Below, piece by piece: positions 1 to 7,487 of a stretch of DNA of 64,000 bases. The stretch spans positions 772,679 through 836,678 of the forward strand of contig NZ_MOBM01000038.1 of assembly GCF_003732275.1 (NCBI RefSeq), given 5' to 3'. A model generated the notes under the pieces. That model was not told the origin of the DNA. It saw nothing but the letters and a program-made list of their open reading frames with translations, and did no database searches. The translations under genes were made by a program, and so were the position numbers. The DNA is from Pseudomonas frederiksbergensis (lineage in GTDB: Bacteria > Pseudomonadota > Gammaproteobacteria > Pseudomonadales > Pseudomonadaceae). How positions within the stretch are numbered: the stretch's first letter is position 1; every line of letters begins with the position of its first letter.

Positions 1-1
1 G

Positions 2-61
2 GCCGAGTTCGAAAACTCCATCTCCGATCTTGAGTACAACTGGTACTTGCATACGGTTTGA
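2..61 (+). CDS. C-terminal end of a glutamine synthetase-family protein (probable gamma-glutamylputrescine synthetase)
   Basis: Only the last 19 codons are in the window, ending with TGA at 59-61. The residues AEFENSISDLEYNWYLHTV resemble the C-terminus of PuuA-like glutamine synthetases, where an acidic helix precedes an aromatic tail. The assignment leans on context: the next genes are PuuC-, PuuB- and PuuR-like, the usual company of puuA in Pseudomonas. PuuA would ligate glutamate to putrescine, the first step of the gamma-glutamylation route. The fragment is too short to exclude another family. Confidence 0.55.
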   Translation, partial: AEFENSISDLEYNWYLHTV

Positions 62-100
62 TGGACTGCATGCGCAGGCTTTGCGAACAACGCCGATCAA

Positions 101-192
101 CTGTGGGAGCGAGCCTGCTCGCGATGAGGGCGGCACAGTCAACATTGATGTTGCCTGACACTCTGCCATCGCGAGCAGGCTCGCTCCCACAG
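101..192. repeat. Inverted REP pair (REPIN), TGTGGGAGCGAGCC type
   Basis: Two REP units face each other: CTGTGGGAGCGAGCCTGCTC begins at 101 and its reverse complement ends at 192, with about 45 bp between. The same pair recurs at 3215, 3349, 26156, 33481 and 53293. It fills the gap between the first two genes and can fold into a long hairpin. Confidence 0.93.
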
Positions 193-268
193 TGATCGTG
201 GTTTTCTGATCGTTAATTGGTCGGCTTTAGTCCGACGACTACTTATTCCTCTGCGTAGAGTCACAACA

Positions 269-1759
269 ATGACAAACACTCGCAGCGACTGGGAGCAACG
301 CTTCCAGTCCTTGACGCTAGAAGGCCGCGCATTCATCGACGGCCAATATCGCCCGGCACTCAGCGGCGATACCTTCGAATGCATCAGCCCGGTCGACGGC
401 CGCTTTCTGGCGAATATCGCCAGCACCGACGAAGCCGACGCCAATGCCGCCGTGCAGGTTGCACGCCGCACCTTTGAATCCGGCATCTGGGCCAAACTGC
501 CCCCGGCCGAGCGCAAGCGCATCCTGATTCGTTTCGCTGATCTGATTCTGCAAAACCAGGAAGAACTGGCACTGCTCGAAACCCTCGACATGGGTAAACC
601 GATCAGCGATTCCATGAGCATCGACATCCCTGCGACCGCCAACGCGATCCGCTGGAGCGCCGAGGCCATCGACAAAATCTACGACGAAGTCGCCGCCACA
701 CCGCACGATCAACTCGGCCTCATCACCCGCGAACCAGCGGGCGTCGTCGCTGCCATCGTGCCGTGGAATTTCCCGCTGATCATGGCCAGCTGGAAGTTCG
801 CCCCGGCCCTGGCGGCAGGCAACTCGTTCATCCTCAAGCCTTCGGAAAAGTCACCGCTGACGGCCATTCGCATCGCGCAATTGGCGCTCGACGCCGGCAT
901 CCCCAAAGGCGTGTTCAACGTCCTGCCAGGCTTCGGTCACACCGTCGGTAAAGCGCTGGCGTTGCACATGGACGTCGACGTGCTGGCCTTCACCGGCTCC
1001 ACGGCGATTGCCAAGCAACTGCTGATCTACGCCGGGCAAAGCAACATGAAACGCGTCTGGCTCGAAGCAGGGGGGAAGAGCCCGAACGTGGTGTTCGCCG
1101 ATGCGCCGGATTTGCGCGCAGCAGCACAAGCAGCGGCTGGTGCGATTGCCTTCAACCAAGGCGAAGTCTGCACCGCCGGTTCGCGCTTGCTGGTGGAGCG
1201 CTCGATTCGCGAGCAGTTCATTGCGCTGCTGGTGGAAGCACTGCAAGCGTGGAAACCGGGGCATGCCCTCGATCCTGACACCACCGTCGGCGCGGTCGTC
1301 GATCAGCGCCAACTGGAGAACGTGCTGCGCTACATCCAGATCGGTAAAGACCAGGGTGCGCAACTGATCGCTGGCGGCAATCGTACCCTCGAACGCACCG
1401 GCGGCCTGTACGTGGAACCGGCGATTTTCGACGGCGTGACCAACGCCATGACCATCGCCCGGGAAGAGATTTTCGGCCCGGTGCTGTCGCTGATCACCTT
1501 CGACACCGCTGAAGAAGCACTGGCGATTGCCAACGACAGCATCTTCGGCCTCGCCGCTGGCGTGTGGACCAGCAACCTCAGCAAGGCTCATACCTTCGCT
1601 CGCGGTTTGCGCGCCGGCAGCGTCTGGGTCAACCAGTACGACGGCGGCGACATGACCGCGCCGTTCGGTGGGTTCAAACAGTCGGGTAACGGTCGGGACA
1701 AATCGCTGCACGCGTTCGACAAATACACCGAACTCAAAGCGACCTGGATCAAGCTCTAA
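269..1759 (+). CDS. puuC: Gamma-glutamyl-gamma-aminobutyraldehyde dehydrogenase, PuuC/KauB-like
   Basis: A 496-residue NAD(P)-dependent aldehyde dehydrogenase of normal family length. Visible features are PWNFP at 165-169 (Asn167), the LEAGGK general-base segment with Glu266, and the FNQGEVC catalytic loop with Cys301. The overall sequence closely resembles Pseudomonas KauB/PuuC enzymes, which oxidise gamma-glutamyl-aminobutyraldehyde (or aminobutyraldehyde) in putrescine degradation. It lies between a PuuA-like C-terminus and a PuuB-like oxidase on the same strand, which fits the pathway. ATG 269 was chosen because the conserved N-terminal SDWEQR segment follows it. Broader aldehyde specificity is possible. 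Confidence 0.92.
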   Translation: MTNTRSDWEQRFQSLTLEGRAFIDGQYRPALSGDTFECISPVDGRFLANIASTDEADANAAVQVARRTFESGIWAKLPPAERKRILIRFADLILQNQEELALLETLDMGKPISDSMSIDIPATANAIRWSAEAIDKIYDEVAATPHDQLGLITREPAGVVAAIVPWNFPLIMASWKFAPALAAGNSFILKPSEKSPLTAIRIAQLALDAGIPKGVFNVLPGFGHTVGKALALHMDVDVLAFTGSTAIAKQLLIYAGQSNMKRVWLEAGGKSPNVVFADAPDLRAAAQAAAGAIAFNQGEVCTAGSRLLVERSIREQFIALLVEALQAWKPGHALDPDTTVGAVVDQRQLENVLRYIQIGKDQGAQLIAGGNRTLERTGGLYVEPAIFDGVTNAMTIAREEIFGPVLSLITFDTAEEALAIANDSIFGLAAGVWTSNLSKAHTFARGLRAGSVWVNQYDGGDMTAPFGGFKQSGNGRDKSLHAFDKYTELKATWIKL

Positions 1760-1811
1760 CACTTTTACAGCGGCGGTCGCAGGCGAGCGTTTGCGGCCAT
1801 CGGAGAAACCT

Positions 1812-3095
1812 ATGAAACAAACCCATGTAAACAGCTACTACGCCGCGACCCGCAATCACACAGCCGACTTCCCGATGCTTGAAGAGCTGGTGGAATGCGA
1901 CGTCTGCGTGATCGGCGCCGGCTACACCGGTCTGTCCTCGGCGCTGTTCCTCAGCGAAGCGGGTTACAGCGTCACCGTACTGGAAGCCGCCAAAGTCGGC
2001 TTCGGCGCCAGTGGTCGCAACGGCGGCCAACTGGTCAACTCCTATAGCCGCGACGTCGATGTCATTGAAGAACGCTACGGCGATAAAACCGCCGAAGTGC
2101 TCGGCAGCATGATCTTCGAAGGCGCCGACATCATCCGTTCGCGCATCAAGGAATACGACATCAAATGCGATTACCGCCCCGGCGGCATCTTCGCAGCGCT
2201 GAACAAAAAACAACTCAACGGCCTGGCCGAACAGAAGAGCAGCTGGGAACGCTACGGCAACAAAAACCTGAGAATGCTCGACGCGGCTGACATCAAGCGC
2301 GAAGTGGGTTGCGACAACTACGTCGGCGGCCTGCTCGACATGCAGGGCGGCCACGTTCACCCGCTGAACCTGGCCCTCGGTGAAGCCGCCGCGATTATCA
2401 GCCTGGGCGGCAAAATCTACGAACAATCCGCCGCCGTGGAAATCACCTACGGTGAACCCATCACCGTGCGCACCGCCAAAGGTGTGGTACGGGCCAAGTA
2501 CCTGCTGATCGCCGGCAACGCCTACCTGCCTCAAGACCTCGACAACCGCGTCACGCGCAAAAGCATGCCCTGCGGTTCGCAAATCGTCGTCACCGAACCG
2601 CTGTCCGAACGAGTCGCTCGCAGCCTCATCACCAACAACTACTGCGTCGAAGACTGCAACTACCTGCTCGACTACTACCGCCTCACCGCCGACAACCGCC
2701 TGCTGTACGGTGGCGGCGTGGTCTACGGCGCCCGCGAGCCGGACGACATCGAACAACTGATCAAACCAAAAATCCTCAAGACCTTCCCGCAACTCAAGGA
2801 CGTGAAAATCGACTACCGCTGGACCGGCAATTTCCTGCTGACCATGTCCCGCATGCCGCAATTCGGCCGCATCGAGAAAAACGCCTACTACATGCAAGGC
2901 TACAGCGGCCACGGCGTCACCTGTTCGCACCTGGCCGGCAAACTCATCTCGGAAATGATCCGCGGCGACGCCGAACGCTTCGACGCCTTCGCCTCCCTGC
3001 CGCACATGCCCATGCTCGGCGGCCGCACCTTCCAGGCCCCGCTCACCGCCATGGGCGCCGCGTATTACGCGCTACGCGACCGCTTCGGCATCTAA
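1812..3095 (+). CDS. puuB: Gamma-glutamylputrescine oxidase-like FAD-dependent oxidoreductase, PuuB-like
   Basis: A 427-residue DAO-superfamily flavoprotein. The N-terminal dinucleotide fold shows VIGAGYTGLSSA (GxGxxG at 35-40), followed by the GASGRNGGQ segment typical of PuuB/OrdL-like oxidases. It would oxidise gamma-glutamylputrescine to the aldehyde used by the preceding dehydrogenase, releasing ammonia and peroxide. ATG 1812 is preceded by GGAG eight bases upstream (CGGAGAAACCTATG) and begins the conserved MKQTHVNSYYAAT start. The gene follows puuC by 52 bp on the same strand, consistent with one operon. Confidence 0.92.
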   Translation: MKQTHVNSYYAATRNHTADFPMLEELVECDVCVIGAGYTGLSSALFLSEAGYSVTVLEAAKVGFGASGRNGGQLVNSYSRDVDVIEERYGDKTAEVLGSMIFEGADIIRSRIKEYDIKCDYRPGGIFAALNKKQLNGLAEQKSSWERYGNKNLRMLDAADIKREVGCDNYVGGLLDMQGGHVHPLNLALGEAAAIISLGGKIYEQSAAVEITYGEPITVRTAKGVVRAKYLLIAGNAYLPQDLDNRVTRKSMPCGSQIVVTEPLSERVARSLITNNYCVEDCNYLLDYYRLTADNRLLYGGGVVYGAREPDDIEQLIKPKILKTFPQLKDVKIDYRWTGNFLLTMSRMPQFGRIEKNAYYMQGYSGHGVTCSHLAGKLISEMIRGDAERFDAFASLPHMPMLGGRTFQAPLTAMGAAYYALRDRFGI

Positions 3096-3214
3096 GTAGA
3101 ACCTTACCGGCGGCCATCCCAAAAATGTGCCGCCGGCCAATGCCAGCCATAGCAGGGCACCGCTCCCACAGAAATCCAGGCCGAACACCAAATTGGTGGT
3201 CGACCGGGACCAAA

Positions 3215-3305
3215 CTGTGGGAGCGAGCCTGCTCGCGATGAGGCCATATCAGCCGCCATCGATGTCGCCTGAAACACCGCTATCGCGAGCAGGCTCGCTC
3301 CCACA
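3215..3305. repeat. Inverted REP pair (REPIN)
   Basis: A TGTGGGAGCGAGCCTGCTCG unit and its reverse complement about 45 bp apart, the same family as at 101. It is the first of two tandem pairs filling the 3096-3639 gap between puuB and puuR. Confidence 0.93.
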
Positions 3306-3348
3306 AGGGAATTGGCGACATACACAAATTTTGCGAACAGCACCGACC

Positions 3349-3442
3349 CCTGTGGGAGCGGGCTTGCTCGCGAAGAGGTCAGCACAGTCAACATTGATGT
3401 CACCTGACCCACCGCTATCGCGAGCAGGCTCGCTCCCACAGG
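3349..3442. repeat. Inverted REP pair (REPIN), second tandem copy
   Basis: The left unit has the variant TGTGGGAGCGGGCTTGCTCG, the right unit the common form. Together with the pair at 3215 it makes a tandem REPIN block. The remaining 200 bp up to puuR show no gene. Confidence 0.92.
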
Positions 3443-3639
3443 TTTCGGACATGGACGGACGACTATCATTCACCTATTCGATTTATCTGCCGTTTATCGA
3501 ACCTGCTGAGCAACACCAACAAACGTGATTTAATACCCGCCTTCCACGGTTCCGGGACGGGAAACGGCGAAATCCGCGGCCACCAGTCGCCCGCCACCCA
3601 CCCCCATTACCCCTTAAGTATTCTTCGCATAAGGCTGTC

Positions 3640-4188
3640 ATGGACACGGGCTCACGACTCAAATTAGTACGCGAAAGCTACAAACTGTCCCAGCGCGAGC
3701 TGGCCCGGCGTAGCGGCGTCACCAATGCCACCATTTCCCTGATCGAACAGAATCGGGTCAGCCCCTCCGTCAGCTCCCTGAAAAAACTGCTCGAAGGCAT
3801 TCCCATGTCCTTGGCGGACTTCTTCACCTTCGACCAACCGCCGCGTGAGCATCAATACGTGTTCCGCGCCAATGAGCAGCCGGATCTCGGGCGTCATGGG
3901 CTGCGGTTATTGCTGATCGGCGCTTCGGTGCCGAGTCGGCAGATGCGGCTTTTGCGCGAGCAGTACGCGCCTGGGGCGAGTTCTGGCGAAGAGCCCATCG
4001 TGCATGCTGAAGGGGAGGAGTGTGGGCTCGTAACCCGTGGCACGGTTGAGCTGACGGTGGATGGGCAGATTAGTGTGCTGAATGCCGGGGATGGGTATTA
4101 CTTTCCGACGACGCTGCCACATCGGTTTCGGAATATTGGGGCGGATGAGGCGGAAATCATCAGCGCCAACACCCCGGCTAACTTCTGA
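3640..4188 (+). CDS. puuR: PuuR-like XRE-cupin transcriptional regulator
   Basis: A 182-residue protein with an N-terminal helix-turn-helix (LSQRELARRSGVTNATISLI, about residues 16-35) and a C-terminal cupin (about 105-175, with the HAEGEE and PTTLPHRF segments). This is the layout of PuuR, which represses putrescine genes and senses putrescine or a derivative through the cupin. ATG 3640 has AAGG six bases upstream. The 3' end of this gene is duplicated in two pieces further on (4967-5044 and 7318-7400). Confidence 0.88.
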   Translation: MDTGSRLKLVRESYKLSQRELARRSGVTNATISLIEQNRVSPSVSSLKKLLEGIPMSLADFFTFDQPPREHQYVFRANEQPDLGRHGLRLLLIGASVPSRQMRLLREQYAPGASSGEEPIVHAEGEECGLVTRGTVELTVDGQISVLNAGDGYYFPTTLPHRFRNIGADEAEIISANTPANF

Positions 4189-4209
4189 TCTCGATAGCGA
4201 ATATCAAAC

Positions 4210-4256
4210 CTGTAGCAGCTGCCGAAGACTGCGTTCGGCTGCGAAGCAGTCGTAAA
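4210..4256. repeat. Solo REP-like hairpin, TGTAGCAGCTGCCGAAG type
   Basis: The sequence forms a GACTGC/GCAGTC hairpin around GTTCGGCTGCGAA. It resembles a different REP class common in Pseudomonas intergenic DNA. It is a single unit lying directly after puuR. Confidence 0.7.
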
Positions 4257-4290
4257 TCCGGGTACTGTTCCTAATCATTCCGCTGCACGA

Positions 4291-4319
4291 TTGACAACCC
4301 GGATCATCCAAAACACTAT
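4291..4319 (+). promoter_or_regulatory. Sigma-70 promoter of the attenuator leader
   Basis: TTGACA at 4291-4296, a 17-bp spacer, then CACTAT at 4314-4319. Transcription would start near 4326, which is the A of the leader-peptide ATG, so the leader would be translated from a (near-)leaderless RNA. Confidence 0.6.
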
Positions 4320-4325
4320 CTGCCC

Positions 4326-4388
4326 ATGACCTACACACGCCACATGAACATGATGTGCTCCTCCATGACCGCCTCTGGCGGGCCATGA
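4326..4388 (+). CDS. Attenuator leader peptide, Met/Cys/Ser-rich
   Basis: A 20-codon reading frame, MTYTRHMNMMCSSMTASGGP, followed by TGA. It has no Shine-Dalgarno sequence but starts at the predicted transcription start. Its stop lies in the 3' arm of a CCGCC-TCT-GGCGG hairpin (4369-4381). The GGCGGG of that arm (4377-4382) can alternatively pair with CCCGCC (4428-4433) in the 5' arm of the following terminator. This is the standard layout of ribosome-mediated attenuation. The run Met-Asn-Met-Met-Cys-Ser-Ser-Met suggests that methionyl/cysteinyl-tRNA supply is sensed; that part is inference. Confidence 0.6.
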   Translation: MTYTRHMNMMCSSMTASGGP

Positions 4389-4422
4389 GGTCATGCGTTC
4401 ATAGAATTTGACGTAAAAACCC

Positions 4423-4453
4423 AAGGCCCCGCCAGAAATGGACGGGGCTTTTT
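4423..4453 (+). terminator. Attenuator terminator before the GNAT gene
   Basis: An AAGGCCCCGCC / GGACGGGGCTTTTT hairpin with a six-base loop and a T run. It lies between the leader peptide and the acetyltransferase start at 4489, so it must be read through for the gene to be expressed. Confidence 0.75.
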
Positions 4454-4488
4454 AGTTCTCCGTCTACCGATGGCTAATGGAGAATGAA

Positions 4489-4956
4489 ATGTTCGAGATT
4501 CGACGAGCCACGCATAGCGATGCCCAAATGGCGTTCGACATTCGCCTTCAAGCGATACGGCATCAATGCATCGGTGCCTATACCACGGAGCAAATGCTGG
4601 CCTGGACGGCAGGAGCAGCCAAGGACGGGTATAGCGACCTGATGGATAAACACTTTTATCTGGGTTGTATTCAGGGTGAACCGGTGGCGACAGGAATGCT
4701 TGACCTAGAGAGGAGCGAAATCGGTGCGATCTTTGTGCTCCCGAGCTTTATGCAACGTGGTATTGGCTTGAGAGTCTTGGACTACCTTGAATCCCTGGCA
4801 CGGGATTTGGGGCTGAGGGAAGTCAATCTGGACGCCACGTTGAACGCAGCTGACTTTTACCGGCGCTGCGGTTTCGTTGGTGACAAACCTGCTATTTACC
4901 ATTCGCCCTCCGGGCTTCAGCTGGCTTGTGTTCCGATGGTGAAAGGGCTTTTGTAG
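4489..4956 (+). CDS. GNAT-family N-acetyltransferase
   Basis: A 155-residue single-domain GNAT protein. The acetyl-CoA-binding core is visible as IGAIFVLPSFMQRGIG followed by LRVLDYLESLARDLG, and the C-terminal LNAADFYRRCGF segment matches the beta6-beta7 region of the fold. ATG 4489 is preferred over ATG 4477 because GGAG (4479-4482) is correctly spaced for it. The substrate cannot be read from the sequence. The gene sits alone behind an attenuator leader, and base composition is more AT-rich than the puu genes, suggesting an accessory origin. Confidence 0.85.
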   Translation: MFEIRRATHSDAQMAFDIRLQAIRHQCIGAYTTEQMLAWTAGAAKDGYSDLMDKHFYLGCIQGEPVATGMLDLERSEIGAIFVLPSFMQRGIGLRVLDYLESLARDLGLREVNLDATLNAADFYRRCGFVGDKPAIYHSPSGLQLACVPMVKGLL

Positions 4957-4966
4957 GCTTGGCGTT

Positions 4967-5044
4967 GATGGGCAGATTAGTGTGTTGAATGCCGGGGATG
5001 GGTATTACTTTCCGACGACGTTGCCGCATCGGTTTCGCAATTGA
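4967..5044 (+). pseudogene. Fragment 1 of a duplicated puuR 3' end
   Basis: This stretch matches puuR 4062-4131 almost base for base (GGGCAGATTAGTGT, then GCCGGGGATGGGTATTACTT) and then breaks off at CGGTTTCGCAA. The few differences, such as CTG/TTG and CCAC/CCGC, fall at third codon positions. That suggests a diverged allele rather than a fresh tandem copy. The missing remainder is found at 7318. Confidence 0.85.
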
Positions 5045-5150
5045 ATGAATTTTAGAGGCCTGACGTTTGACCTGAGAGACTTGGCCAGGCTTGCCAGAAC
5101 AGCCTTTCGATGGAAGGGTTAGACCTCAGGGGCACACAGCGCTCTCAGCC

Positions 5151-5681
5151 TTAGGGGCAGGTAGCCAGAGGCCAACCGACGCGCGCTGCACGGAGGAGGC
5201 TGGCCTTAACCACCAAGCGGTGAAATGGGGCAATAACGAAGATGTAGGCCCGGCCTAGACGGTTGTGGCACTGGACCACGGTTGAAAAAACGAGTTGGCG
5301 ACTGCCTTCTGGCTCTGCCTCTCCAGAACACAGGATCGATATCCGGAAGTCGAGATGCTTGTCGTCCTCTCCCAACACGATTTCAGTCTGGTTCGTGCTG
5401 TAGACCTTGAAGATTCCAACCCGATTAGCAAGTGATGCCAAATGTTTGGCTGTCTTGAGACCAAAACAGGCAACGATAGTGTCTCGGACTTTCATCAGCC
5501 ATCCAATCCAGGATGGCTGGTGGGAAAGGATGAATCGAGCTAGCAAATCTGGATTGCTAGATGTGCCCGCAGGGAGCCGAATCGCAAAAGCGTCCGCTAG
5601 GTTCATCGACTTGTAAAGGTGGGTGATGCCGGACCTCGAGGGGACTGGCACGGACATAATGAGCTCAAATTCTCGGGGCAT
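5151..5681 (-). CDS. DUF2867 family protein
   Basis: A 176-residue protein whose middle (DAFAIRLPAG, then a long helix and CFGLKTAKHL, then the EDDKHLDFRISI strand pair) looks like the DUF2867 family. That domain occurs alone or fused to NAD(P)-binding epimerases and has no firmly known activity. No signal peptide or membrane helix is obvious. ATG 5681 is preceded by CAGGAGAG. The gene is inside the insertion between the two puuR 3'-end fragments. Family assignment is from recognition only. Confidence 0.7.
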   Translation of the reverse strand: MPREFELIMSVPVPSRSGITHLYKSMNLADAFAIRLPAGTSSNPDLLARFILSHQPSWIGWLMKVRDTIVACFGLKTAKHLASLANRVGIFKVYSTNQTEIVLGEDDKHLDFRISILCSGEAEPEGSRQLVFSTVVQCHNRLGRAYIFVIAPFHRLVVKASLLRAARVGWPLATCP

Positions 5682-5953
5682 AGGGGATCTCTCCTGAGTT
5701 CTAACTACTAATTAGACGACATGCCATGTCGCGTTTCTTGTTGCGATGGTTTGACGTATAACGCTCCTTGTCGCCCTGTAAGTGCTTGTCTAGCTTAGAA
5801 GTGACGGTTACCGACTTTCAAGCCGGACAGGGACAACCGCGCTCACTGCTCATTCCCAAGCACACGAGGTATCTGCATAGTGGAGGAATCTCGCTGTACA
5901 AGCGGCTCTTTTTCCATATTGCGGCGTGCCTACTTAGGCTATCAGGTACGTAT

Positions 5954-6586
5954 TCAAGTGTGGGGTGTTGAGGCGCCAACTTCTCCTTGTCGGATACTGA
6001 GCCCGATCAAGGCATCATAGAGCTCTTGCTGCCCAGTTGGCAGAACAGGGAGCAACGTCGCACGGCGCTTGTCGACATCGAACCAGGATTCAACCAACCA
6101 TCCCACCAGATAGAGCGCCGAAAGGCATCCGCCAGCGGTTGCAACGTTCCCCTGGCATACAAGAGGCTGGTCCACGGGCTCAAGTCCCAGAGCTCGCAAG
6201 CTCGATCGTGCATCCGGGTGTGTAGTTGCTTGGCCGCTGAGCAGCCCAAGCCGTTCGAGAATGAAAGCTCCGGCGCATATGGAGCCGATTCGCTGGCGTC
6301 TGGAGTCAAGTTCAAACGACTTCAGGAAATCTGGGGCGGCAAGTGCAGCGGGTATCCCTTCCTTGCCGCTGACGAACAATACCGCGTCGGCGCTATTGGC
6401 CTCGGAAAGCGGACCGTGCACCGAAACAGGCAGGCCGTGCGCCGATCGCACGATAGAGCTAGAACCCAATATTCGGACGTGCCAGTCCTCAGTGTTGCGG
6501 CCTAAAATGTCCCACATCAGGAATAGGTCGATATCAGTGAATTGGTCGAAAGCAACCAGAACGATTTTCTTCAAGGCGAGCTCCAT
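5954..6586 (-). CDS. DJ-1/PfpI family protein
   Basis: About 210 residues with the class I glutamine amidotransferase-like fold of DJ-1/PfpI proteins: KKIVLVAFDQFTDIDLF at the start and the nucleophile elbow GSICAGAFILERLGLL with the candidate catalytic Cys. These resemble isonitrile hydratase/ThiJ-type enzymes and the N-terminal half of GlxA regulators, but there is no DNA-binding domain here. ATG 6586 (MELALKK) begins the first strand. A GTG further upstream at 6664 would lie inside the palindrome at 6657 and is less likely. It is divergent from a TetR gene that probably controls it. Confidence 0.8.
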   Translation of the reverse strand: MELALKKIVLVAFDQFTDIDLFLMWDILGRNTEDWHVRILGSSSIVRSAHGLPVSVHGPLSEANSADAVLFVSGKEGIPAALAAPDFLKSFELDSRRQRIGSICAGAFILERLGLLSGQATTHPDARSSLRALGLEPVDQPLVCQGNVATAGGCLSALYLVGWLVESWFDVDKRRATLLPVLPTGQQELYDALIGLSIRQGEVGASTPHT

Positions 6587-6656
6587 GAAAAGTGCTGGCG
6601 TGCAAAACGCAACGGCCATCTTTGCTGGTGTTCGCAGCGTATCAATCGGTTGCGCA

Positions 6657-6675
6657 CCATACACAGTCTGTATGG
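6657..6675. promoter_or_regulatory. Palindromic operator between the DJ-1 gene and tetR
   Basis: A perfect seven-base inverted repeat, CCATACA-CAGTC-TGTATGG, in the short divergent gap. It is 26 bp before the TetR start and about 70 bp before the DJ-1 start, the usual place for a TetR autoregulatory operator. Confidence 0.65.
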
Positions 6676-6700
6676 CGCTAAATATGGAGCGAAATAACTG

Positions 6701-7255
6701 GTGAGAAAACTAACTCGTAACCATTGGATCGCGGCTGGTTTTGAGGCCCTCGACCAAATAGGGCATATTGGCGTTTCGGCCGAGAGTCTCTCGCGCCGAT
6801 TAAATGTGACCCGCGGATCGTTCTATCACCATTTCCGCAATCGCGAAGACTTTGTCCGCACCTTGCTGGCCGCTTGGGAAGAAGACTACACGGAGCGCAT
6901 GCTCGCTTATGCGGCGCAGGGTCGTAGCGCGGGCGAAACCTTGAAACGCTACTTGAGTATTGCCGCTGAGAAACAACCTGGGCGGGAAGTTTCCATCCGA
7001 GCCTGGTCGCTGCACGATCCGTTGGTAGGCGAGTTTCAGCAGCGTGTTGACACAAGACGACTGAACTTCGCGATACGGACGTGCCGCCGCTTGGTCCATA
7101 TGCCAGGCGAAGCAGAAGTGATTGGTCAGGTGGCCCATCTATGCCTGATTGGTGGTCAACAGGCAGGGCTGCGGCGTGATGCCGCTCGCTTCAACAGTTT
7201 CCTGCATCGAGCCTTTTCACTTTTCGAAGGGGCTCTTCCACCGTGGCGGGCCTAA
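6701..7255 (+). CDS. TetR/AcrR-family transcriptional regulator
   Basis: A 184-residue protein with an N-terminal TetR helix-turn-helix: VSAESLSRRLNVTRGSFYHHFRNRE, about residues 25-50, including the near-invariant YHHF. The C-terminal half is the variable ligand domain. The likely start is GTG 6701, 11 bp after GGAG. It is divergent from the DJ-1/PfpI gene across a perfect palindrome, so local repression of both genes is the simplest reading. The ligand is unknown. Confidence 0.88.
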   Translation: MRKLTRNHWIAAGFEALDQIGHIGVSAESLSRRLNVTRGSFYHHFRNREDFVRTLLAAWEEDYTERMLAYAAQGRSAGETLKRYLSIAAEKQPGREVSIRAWSLHDPLVGEFQQRVDTRRLNFAIRTCRRLVHMPGEAEVIGQVAHLCLIGGQQAGLRRDAARFNSFLHRAFSLFEGALPPWRA

Positions 7256-7317
7256 GTCATGAGGCTGCTTGAACGCCATTCCCTTCAAGGCAAGCAGCCT
7301 AGCTAACGCGATCTACC

Positions 7318-7400
7318 ATATTGGGTCGGATGAGGCTGAAATCATCAGCGCCAACACCCCGGCTAACTTCTGATAGCTAAAGCAAACATTAAACCTGTAA
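7318..7400 (+). pseudogene. Fragment 2 of a duplicated puuR 3' end
   Basis: ATATTGGGTCGGATGAGG through AACTTCTGA matches the last 18 codons of puuR (from about 4132). Weaker similarity continues past the stop codon to AAACCTGTA. Joined to fragment 1 (4967-5044) it restores one continuous puuR 3' end, so the 2.27 kb in between was inserted into, or recombined with, a second puuR copy. Confidence 0.85.
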
Positions 7401-7410
7401 CGGCCTCGGC

Positions 7411-7437
7411 GGGGCGACCACTACTTTTGGTCGCCCC
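7411..7437. terminator. Hairpin downstream of the RoxA-like gene
   Basis: GGGGCGACC and GGTCGCCCC are separated by eight bases. There is no long T run on either side, so it may be a weak or bidirectional terminator for the converging DNA. Confidence 0.4.
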
Positions 7438-7487
7438 TCCTAGCGATTACCACGCCATGCCTCAGGTGAGGGCGTCTGCGACGCAGC

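Noticed and set aside
3215-3442. Regularly repeated units resembling a CRISPR array
   Set aside because: The units are inverted REP pairs with palindromic arms, not direct repeats with unique spacers, and no cas genes are present.
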